NCBI GenBank assembly: GCA_000499405.2
Contig: HG738137.1
Coordinates: forward strand, 5,704,001 to 5,768,000
Source: Onchocerca volvulus
Taxonomy: Eukaryota > Nematoda > Chromadorea > Rhabditida > Onchocercidae
Direction of reading: 5' to 3'
Length of the DNA stretch: 64,000 nt
This document shows positions 55,256-64,000 of this stretch, one piece after another; positions within the stretch are counted from its first letter, which is position 1, and each line of letters starts with the position of its first letter. The translations under genes were made by a program, and so were the position numbers. The notes beneath the pieces were generated by a model. The model was not told the DNA's origin, searched no databases, and saw only the letters and a program-made list of their open reading frames with translations.

Positions 55256-57046
55256 ATGCTTAACAATCACCGCAAACCCGACTGGAAATTTATTGGCAAG
55301 TTATATTTGCTTCAACTATACTTTCAAAATTTGTCGCGATAATTTCGAAATGTTTGGTTTTAATTTTATTTCGCAGTGCCAATATATATATATTTATTTG
55401 AAAAAAAACTTATGAAACGTCTTTGATCGATTGGAAGTTAATCAGATTATTATTATTTTCAGATGAAATAAGCTTAAGCCTGCTGGAAGAAGGTATTGGT
55501 AGTTATGATGTACTTCAGAAAGCTTTACCATCCGTTGTGCTGAGCAAAATTGATCAAACGGTAGAGATTCGCTGCGAAAAAATTTTAAATTATATCGTAA
55601 AAAATCTCGAAATGACATTTTTTCTCGTTTAAATTCAATTTATTTCAAAATTCAATTTATGTCTTCAATATAAATTGTATAGATAGCTGATATGAGATTA
55701 TCAACGATAATTTCAAATGAGCTTAAAATAAAGTGAAAGCTGAACAGCGTTGTATAATGAAGAATTTTTTTGATGAAAATATTTAAGGACGACGACTGTA
55801 CTGTTGAAAGGTTGTTAAAAGTGTTTCGAATAGCTCAGCTGCAAATTGAATATGTTTTGGTAAGTGAAAGTATTTCACTAATTTTATTAATTTAATTTCA
55901 AATTTGATTATTTCGAAAAAAAAAGACGCAAAATGGAAATGACAAAACTTTTCGCGATATTCTGAAGCAGATGCATACTGAATTATTGCAGTGGCTTGCT
56001 ACAGTTTGCTTGATCAGCATGTAGATCAATTTAGTGGGTCGTATTTGTTTTGTTCGAGTTTTCGGGTAACTAAATCTTTTCATAGATATTGTTTATATGA
56101 AGTTAAGTCAATTCGATGATTGATCAGATGGAGTAATTGATCGAAACAGATCATTATGAGTTGTGGTAGAATGTTGTTCTTTGCAATTAATTATTCGAAA
56201 AAACACTTTAGACATCAGCTTGTAATTAGCTAATTAGCACTGCATTAATGCAACCTTGCACTTGTCAAACAATCGACGATATTTCTGATTCGCTGAAATG
56301 GACAGAACATCAAAGAGTGTTTTTTTTTTTTTGAGTTGTAGTTTCGATTAACAATTAAACTGACAATGCAAAATCCAATCGCCGATTAATTCACTGAATG
56401 GAACGCAAAATTTGAATTCTTTTTTCCTCCCCTCGATCATGACCTTTCGTAACCTTTATCTTCAAACTGCATTCTATTCAATGCATGTGGTGCGATGCTT
56501 CATAAACACTTCATGTAAGGAGTACGGAGGAAATTTAAAAATTTCAAGTAGCGAAATCAATTTGGGAGGAATTAAGATACTGATACAGTGAATTTTTTAA
56601 CTGCTATAATTTCAGAAAACACAAGCAGAACTTGTAAAGCAAATGGAAGAGCTACAAAATCGCTTGAAATTTGTAAGTACAGAGAATTCGAAATTACGAA
56701 AAGAGCTGACCAGTGGACCGGAGACAATAAATTCATTATTCAAGGTCATTATCCGATTTTCCCTTATGAAATAATGATATTTATTCTGAAGAACATTTGT
56801 TGCTCTATAAAAGTTTCACGGCCTAGAAATTTAAATTATAGAAATTTCAGAGATTTCATGAAATTTCTATAATTTCTATAAATGAACTGGCTGAGATCTG
56901 ATAAATTTTAAGCTTTTATGAATACTGCATTTCCAATTTTAAATTTTTAGTGCGATCGCTGCGACAAATTGTTTTTGCGTAGTACATTTCTATACAGTCA
57001 TATGAAACGTAAGCACAAGGATGAGGAACACTGTGATAATGAATGA
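55256..57046 (+). CDS. DZIP1: DZIP1-like zinc-finger coiled-coil protein
   Basis: Exons 55256-55295, 55463-55560, 55788-55859, 56616-56744 and 56951-57046 give 144 aa. DZIP1/Iguana proteins act at the base of cilia and in Hedgehog signalling. Family order is kept: an N-terminal [17 protein letters not shown] block matching the 'VDWRRLSAIDVDKV' region, [18 protein letters not shown] matching 'LLKLIRLAQFTIEYL', a coiled coil ([24 protein letters not shown]) and one C2H2 finger [22 protein letters not shown]. Vertebrate members run for hundreds of residues beyond the finger; here a stop follows ten residues later. Intron 1 must use a GC donor (GCAAGT at 55296) to keep phase, and intron 3's upstream acceptor is TTTAAG. 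The end of exon 2 could instead be 55602, and exon 4 could end at 56672. A weak GTGATA donor before the stop would splice in phase to the coding-like exon 57623-57772, so the true protein may be longer. Confidence 0.68.
56833..56875. repeat. 17-bp-arm inverted repeat in a DZIP1 intron
   Basis: AAATTATAGAAATTTCA (56833-56849) and its exact complement (56859-56875) with a 9-nt loop, in the intron 56745-56950. Confidence 0.8.
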
Positions 57047-58308
57047 GTGAATGCGAATGCGACCGGATGCGATTTCGTTACATCTATGATTAAACTTTCG
57101 CAATGATTTCTACAGCAGCTATTCAAAGGCCTTACAGTCGGAAGGCAAATTTTTTGATGACAATAAACCCTTTTAATATTGCTTTCATGTTTGATTTAGG
57201 ATGCGTTCTTCCTTCGTTTCAAGACAATTCGCAATAATATGAAACCTTTCACGTGACCCGATTGCATTGCAGAGTTTCATTATCTCGGGCTTACAAGTTA
57301 CTAATTTTTTATGCAAGTATTCATTATCGGCAATAATAAAATATTACCATTGATAAATATAGTGATAATACTGAAAGATAAGTACATTGCAACAGTATCT
57401 CGAGATGGCTCCATCTGGCTCCATCGGATTGAATTCTGCGGGTTCACTATTTCGAGAAAAAATGTCTAAAAACAAGTAGTGGATTTAATAGAATATTGAT
57501 TTAAAATGTTTTTCGAAGATTAAAATAAGCGAGGCAAAATATCTGCGTAATCTGAGAATCGATGATGCAACGATTGCAACGATTATCAATTAACGGTTAT
57601 CAATTGTAATGATTATCAATAGTGCATCTCATGGATGCAATCATCAGCAAGGATTCAGCCGTTGAGAGAATTTCGAAATTTAAGGCTACCGTTGCAAACG
57701 ATGCTTCGAATTTATCGCCATCTGATAAGGCAAGAGAGAATCTGTTGTCGGTTGATCAGGCAACAGAATGGGGTCAGTTATCGCAAAGCATTTTCATTCA
57801 TTCTAATTCAGCCCTAAGCATTACTATGGATCATATTTCGTCGTTCTTACTCATGTATATATCATTTTATGGCTATGCATAAACATATAGCTTAATTAAC
57901 TGCTAACAAATTACCTATGACCTATTTTATCGCAAGACATATTCGTAAGCTTTGTTTTTTTATGACTCATTAATTTGCGATTAGATTTATAGTGGATATG
58001 AATCAAATATATGTTATAATTTATTGAACAGAAGTATTATTTCAGCCATTTTTCGACTCATTTTATGGCTTCGCCATCGCAGCAGTTTAGTTAATAACGA
58101 AAAATTTTGCAAGATATCCCAGATATATTTTATTCAAGATACTGAATTAATGAAATTAATGTAATTAATAGTAAATGAAATTGCAACAATTCTGTCCGTG
58201 CTAAATAATACTAGAATACAAGCAATTCGATCTAAAAAAGTGAAGTTTTGTAGTAATGAATTATTCTACACAACATCATAACTTTCGATGATGATTTTTT
58301 TTTAATTT
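57047..58308. other. Region between the convergent DZIP1-like and 447-aa genes
   Basis: Contains the candidate extra exon at 57623-57772, preceded by three GATTATCAAT-like units (57572-57620). The rest is AT-rich and presumably holds the 3' UTRs of the two converging genes. Confidence 0.4.
57623..57772 (+). CDS. Coding-like exon, possibly the 3' continuation of the DZIP1 gene
   Basis: Bounded by TCAATAG acceptor and GTCAGT donor and read as LHLMDAIISKDSAVERISKF..DKARENLLSVDQATEW. Its codon composition is clearly richer in G/C at third positions than the flanks. The acceptor phase (1) fits the possible donor at 57034 in the DZIP1 finger exon. It could instead be the first exon of a separate gene, with ATG at 57631. 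A following acceptor at 58044-58045 is in phase, but its frame is unconvincing. Confidence 0.4.
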
Positions 58309-61300
58309 CTACAAATCTTCAGATTCCTTCCAATCTTTTTCCTTCTTTCGACGGCGAGTTCGATCAGGTACAATTGTTTCGGAGCTCTGCGAACTTTCGC
58401 AACTGAAAGTTATGAATTTTTTCAATGAGAACAATTAATAGCCAAAAAGATCTTGAGAGACAAAATATTTCATTGCATGTTTTATGATCTTTTTTTGCAT
58501 GTTATTTCATTGCATGTTTTATGATCTTTTTTCAAAACTATAAAGTTAATTATTTTGTAACAAATATTTATGTATCTAAAAGAAAAAGAGCAAAAATGGA
58601 TTTACCGATTAAGCTGCTGATGGCATTCCAGAACGACGCCATTCGATAATGAATTGGAATTCTCGGTTAAATGCACTTTTCGTAACTGACATGGAGAACT
58701 TTCATTCGAATGAGCATAACTTTGTTGTCTACAAATTACTGAAGATGGAAGCTGAATACCGAATGAAAATATGATTTATAATCTTTTAAGGACAAGAATT
58801 AATTTAAAGGAACTCTCTTTCTTCAACATTTATTAAATGCTCAAAATAATTGGGAAGTTCGAAATGTCAATTATAAAATTTTCAGATTTTTAATACTTTT
58901 TACTTTAATTCTGATATTCGGTGAAATTATGAACAACTCAGACAACTAATTCAATAAAATGTCTTCTCAATGTGTATGAAACTTCGAGAATTCTTACAAA
59001 TCTCATTATATTTAGAAATTACCATTCAGGGAGATAAATTTTTAAAAACATAGTTATAGAAAATTAAACTAAGCTTTGAATTAGCTGACCACAAGATTGC
59101 TTCTATTCTTCTTTTTCCTTTCTTCAATCTTCGCAACAAAATTATAGCATATTTCAGAAACATTGAAACTGAGATCCATATGTATGAGTTGTTTTAGTAA
59201 AAAGTTTGATTCTTTCAGAACTTTGACAAGTTTAAGTTCAAAACATGACTATTCAATATCAAAATTCTTCTTGCCTGCTAAGAACGACGGCTGGTTGTGC
59301 GCGTAATAATCGTGGACTTTCTTCATCTGAATCGTATCTTTCAATATGCTTTGGACACTGCACAATGCGTGATGAATGATCTACGAATATTCGACTTGCA
59401 CGAAAGATTGATTGATTGTCGCCATTTTGTATAACTCGTGAATTTTTTAACGATTTCTAAAATTTTTAGTTCTTTGAACTATCCAATTTCGATCAGTTTT
59501 GTGGGATTTGTGATTGAAAAATATTTGAGAGTAACTAAGGTATATACTTGAGCATCTCTAAGTCTCATATATGGAGATGTTGGTATTTTTGAAGACAACG
59601 ATATGCTGATTGGTTTGGCATGAAGCATCGGCGATTGATTAACCGGAAGATGTGTCGGTGCCTGTTGCTGCTTTTGCAATGATATCGGAGAACGGATATC
59701 GATGCAACTCGTGGCGAGACACGGACGATGAGCCTGAAATTAATTAGTATTAATTAGTCTCTAAGTTTTTGTAACTGTAAAATAATGAATCGTCTTAACA
59801 ATACAATACAAACTCGAGGAAAGTAAATGAAGTACATAAAAGATTTAAAGCCAAGACTAATTAATTTGGCAGTATGCGCTTGCAGAGCGCATACTAGAAA
59901 ATTACTAGAAAATTTTCACAACCTCTTCTTTGCTAATAAAATGTTCTGCCATGATACATTCATAAAATACATGCAATTATTTAATATCAAAAATTTTTTC
60001 TTTGATATCAATCGATAATAGGCAGTTATTTTACCTGAACACTATCTGACCTTCTGGTCGTAAAAAATTTTCGATGAATTGGGGGTGGAGTGATCTGTGA
60101 GAATGAAAGCGAATCAACAACAATGGTATTTTCATCCGGATAACTGAAGCAAGTTGATTTCGGTTTACGCCCGTTCGTACAACATTTTCTTCCGTGACAA
60201 CACTGTGCTGTGGTACTTTTAATTGCCATAGCCTAAAAAATATTGGAAATGAAAAAATTTCAAAGTGAATCATGCGCAGTTGATAGAATCGTCCACTAAT
60301 GATCTGAAATATCGAAATTCGGGAAACCATTTGCAACAAATGGGAAGTATGGTTTGTTGCTTGAAATTAAATAAAACTTAAAACAGAGATTAGTGAGTAA
60401 AATAATTAACAGAAATGTAAATATTCACCACAAGTTGCTGATTTTCATCATTTTCAATGGCCACATTCTGCTCAGTTTTCTTGCGCTGATCATCCAAAGA
60501 GAATTTTCGACAAGTATTACAAGACATTGGTGATTGATTGCTGCAAACTCGCACAGAATCACATTTATTAGAATATATGCGCATGGGGTTGGTCAAAAAA
60601 ATTGCATTTAATTCCGTCGTCACTCCAAAATGATATAATTCCCGGATTTTTGAATTCCGTTTATTGTTTATTTTAGTTAAAATTTTGGATGTCTAAAATG
60701 GACTGAAAAGTTTCCATAATTCTAAATGGTACCTAAAGTCTGAAGAGAGTGAAACACATCCGGAATCCATACTGATAGATGATCGATGACTCACACAACA
60801 GCTTACTGGGCTATCGCATCGTAAATCATTCAATTTGATCTGAAAAATTGGTTGCCCACTGTATAGATCCAACTATACAAATCAACTGGTAATTTTTTTT
60901 ATTTAATCTATGCGACAAATCACAGAAATCATCTGCAACTTCTACAAAAGGCTATATTTTCAAAATTTTTAGGTCTTTTTTTAATTTTCAGGCGTGCTGG
61001 AAGTAGTCTTTGATACTACAAGTCAACACGTTAAACAAGTTAAATGATCCTTCAACAAGCCCCCATCACTGAGCAATTATCGCTTTCTCGATCAATCATT
61101 TCTGAATTACACAACAGTTAATGAAGTATCTTTATCAGTAAAGAATAAATCCGAATCAACAATTCATTAAGAAACATAAGAACAAGTTGTTAGAAGACAC
61201 GCAAGAATTAACTGCCTATCTTTATTTCAAACTCAAAAGTTCATTTGTGGTAATTTCGCTTTTTATAGAATTTTGCAATCATTTTTCTCATTTTTCCTCT

Positions 61301-62933
61301 TTTTTTATATTTTGCTGTAAATGATGCGATTGCTTTTGTTGCAGAAGGAAAGAAGCTATGAAATATTTGTACAGCATACGTTTATTTCACTGGAAGTGCG
61401 ATCAGTTGACAGTTGACATCCTGCAAAGATGCGATGATCTTTGCAGATTTAATAAAAATTTAAGGGATGACCCTGCGGTGTATCATATCACTTAACTCCA
61501 TTATAACTATAATTCAGTTATGAAATATGATGCTCTTTGGGTACTATTTCCAGTTTTATCATCAAATTAACCAACTGACCACTTCTATCACTATCACTAC
61601 AGCAGCTGTTATCGCACGAATGAGGTCAACACAACCAGAAAGGAATAACCCAAATGACATGTAATTAGTTACTGATAGTGTCATAACTAACCATTATGCT
61701 ATCTTTTCAAGATATCTCTTATCAAAATATGCAGACAAACCGGATAAATAGAGAAGCGACTGAAAAGAGATGAACAATGAAATCATTTCAACGTCATCAG
61801 ATAATTCCAAACTTTAAATGCTACATGATTTATTTCCATATCCTTCTCTCCGAAACCTATACTATTCTCCTCTTATCAATATAAATGAGATCAGTAAAAC
61901 AGAATTTTCGTGAAAATTTTGCAAAATTTTTGAAATGTGATAGTCTTTTGCGCAATATTATTATGAAATGAAATCCATTCATGCATTGTTTCATAAAGAT
62001 TATAGAGAACTAAAGAATTTCAACGCGATTTAGATATTTGCGATTACAGCTTCTCGTTATTATTAATCGAAAGTCAAAGAATAGATAACAGTTGAATCTG
62101 ATAAGACTAAGAAAGGATATTTTTCTAGTTTTATCCTTTAGTCAGCAATCTTTCTTACTGTATTCCGAAGATTCGAAGAATAAGTCGCATAGAGTTAAAA
62201 GTAATGCTGTGCTTACCTCGATTTGAGGATTCACAATTAGTGATTCTTTTCGCTTTGTGCAGCTATCACTGTTTGATCGTTCACCATCAATCCTATGCGG
62301 CAAGCAAATACGTATTTCCTGTAGAAAAAAAAAAAATCGGCAAAATTCAAATTTATTTAATCGATCAGGTGCAATCCGCATTGTAATACACAATCAAACG
62401 ATGCTTGTAATGGGAGTTATTCACTTCTCGCAAATTCACTTTTAAAAAGTTAACTTAAATTTATGATAATCTTAATGATAATCTGATTCAGTGTATCGTA
62501 AAGGTAAAATCTCTTGCAATTCAATTTTATTTATACAAATTAGGCCTATTTGCTATACAAATCTAATACCTTTTAAAACTGCTGGGCTCAATTTTCTCCT
62601 ATTTGCTTCAGTATTTAAGAATGCATTTAGAAATCAAAATCTCTTTTAAAATCATACCAAGTGATTGGACCAAAGACCAAAAACAACGCTAACCTGCATC
62701 AACTTTTGATGCTTGGTGCGAAGCGCTTCCAGTTGTAGCATTCCTTGTCGAGATGCTTCCAGTCGTTGTTGAATCCGGAACTCCAAATCATCATCACGTT
62801 GAGGTGCTAGCAATGAATCCACACTGCTACTCGATGTGTTATTAGAATCGAATGTTCCATTTGTCAATTCATTGCTGGAACTTTTGACAGATGGTACGAC
62901 AATTTGAGGAAGTGCTGAATAGCTTATCGACAT
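58309..62933 (-). CDS. Low-complexity coiled-coil protein of unknown function (447 aa)
   Basis: Nine exons in phase: 62694-62933, 62217-62318, 60733-60839, 60429-60540, 60035-60232, 59548-59733, 59275-59456, 58606-58728 and 58309-58402. The start MSISYSALPQIVVPSVKSSS is followed by a serine/asparagine-rich stretch and a short coiled coil at about residues 50-85 (EFRIQQRLEASRQGMLQLEA). The remainder is serine-, proline- and glutamine-rich and probably disordered, with a cysteine cluster (QCCHGRKCC) near 205 and a basic end (RTRRRKKEKDW). I do not recognise the family. There is no signal peptide or membrane segment. The intron between 59275-59456 and 58606-58728 must use a GC donor (AG|GCAAGA). 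Introns 1-3 are long (up to 1.4 kb). It converges on the DZIP1-like gene. Confidence 0.78.
58467..58532. repeat. Exact 29-bp direct repeat
   Basis: ATTTCATTGCATGTTTTATG then ATCTTTTTT occurs at 58467-58495 and 58504-58532 without a mismatch, in the last intron of the 447-aa gene. Confidence 0.85.
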
Positions 62934-64000
62934 TCAATTACACTCCAAAAATTCGACTTTTTATTGTCCGATTTTTTCCGATTGATTCAGACAACCTTGA
63001 AATAATGTAATGGAATCTTGATTGAAACAAAGATTCTGGATTTTCTTAGAAACCGCGTACATTCAATCAACGGCCAGAAGAAGTAAAAATTTCATGTCAT
63101 TTTAGAGATTTTGCAATTCATGAGAGCTTTTATTAAGATACATTGTTTAGAGTGACTCAAAAGTAACCACAAGATTTTCTTGAAATACATGCGCTATGTG
63201 TTTCAAGAAAATCATATAGATTCTGAAATCCAACATCTTCTAAAATAAACAAATTTTCGTAAACAAATTTTCCTGTGCGACAATAGTTCATGTCTCCAAA
63301 AAGCTTCAGAAAGAATATTGAAAATAAATATATGATAAATGCTGTATTTTGTAAAATGAAAAAAAAAAAGTAATTCGTAGCGAACAAAATATTTTAAGAA
63401 TCAAATGTAATTTAAAACAATTTTCATAAAGCAAACAAAGAAATTAAGAAAATTGTTTCTTTTTTTTGATAAGTGCAAATTGGATATATTAATAAGCTAT
63501 TAACTAATAGCCTTATCAAAACTTACACCTCTAAGGAACTGATTTGATAACAAATAAACTTTATGGAATGTAAAATTCTATTAAAGAATCTTGTAAAATC
63601 ATCACAAATTTAAATTTGAAAATGTAATGAATTTTTCTCACCCATTCCACTTATTTAATTTGTAAGCATAACTTTAAAAATGATCTCTATTCTAAAAAAT
63701 GATAAGACTAATTTTACTTAAACGATATGGATTATAAAACTAATCGAATTCTCAGAAACAGATATTTCGACGTTGGAATAAACTTGAAAGTTGCTATCAA
63801 CGAAAAGAAAAATGAAAATTATTTTATCTTGAATGGATTATTTTTCATCTGACAAAGATATCATTTATAAAAATATCACAAAGATATCATAACATTAACG
63901 ATTATTATTGTGATTCGAATCAAAGAGAAATTCTAAGCGTGAAACTTGGTGGAAAGCCTTTTTCCAGAGAAGAAGTCTTTAAAATAAAATTTGTTCTTTT
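62934..64000. other. Region upstream of the 447-aa gene
   Basis: AT-rich DNA that should include the promoter of the 447-aa gene. No exon was recognised; the frame at 63157-63387 is low-complexity. The AG nearest the ATG (TTTTTGGAG, 11 nt upstream) is a weak acceptor. Confidence 0.4.

Overview
This window looks like nuclear DNA of a nematode, most probably an AT-rich spirurid or filaria-like species. The evidence is: about two-thirds A+T, spliceosomal genes with many small exons (70-320 bp) and introns of about 100-400 bp with GT or occasional GC donors, long poly-A/T runs, plain splice-acceptor sequences a few bases upstream of start codons (the pattern left by spliced-leader trans-splicing), and proteins that align best from memory with metazoan families. 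No prokaryotic gene, tRNA, rRNA, CRISPR array or intact transposon was seen. Gene models were built by hand from reading frame, splice sites, phase and family recall.

Layout. 306-1382 (+): 3' part of a START lipid-transfer protein of STARD3 type. 2754-4530 (+): broken coding remnants of an unrecognised gene. Then seven genes on the minus strand, transcribed right to left. Reading left to right they are: nuclear cap-binding protein 80 (6329-12580), RMDN-family TPR protein (13521-15703), a 116-aa protein of unknown function (18062-19652), TFIIIC largest subunit (21655-32188), RSPRY1 SPRY-RING E3 ligase (33761-38873), a five-finger C2H2 protein (43123-47350) and a 447-aa low-complexity coiled-coil protein (58309-62933). 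A short DZIP1-like gene lies on the plus strand at 55256-57046, perhaps extending to about 57772, facing the 447-aa gene.

In function the block is mostly housekeeping: cap binding and RNA export, Pol III initiation, ubiquitylation, microtubule or mitochondria-linked TPR, and lipid transfer. One probable cilium-base protein and one transcription factor accompany them. Six of the seven minus-strand genes have an acceptor-like AG 0-23 nt before their ATG, and the six between 6 and 47 kb are co-oriented, so spliced-leader trans-splicing and perhaps partial polycistronic transcription are plausible (inference).

Unusual features: two short tandem duplications that each copy a splice site (1121-1182 and 38634-38697); several near-perfect hairpins in introns or spacers (25483-25550, 44833-44868, 50607-50669, 20773-20882); two GC-AG introns forced by reading phase; a TFIIIC subunit that seems to lack the N-terminal third of its animal homologues; a very small DZIP1-like protein; and long spacers (38.9-43.1 and 47.4-55.2 kb) with no recognised gene. 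I did not find a new defence-type or mobile system.
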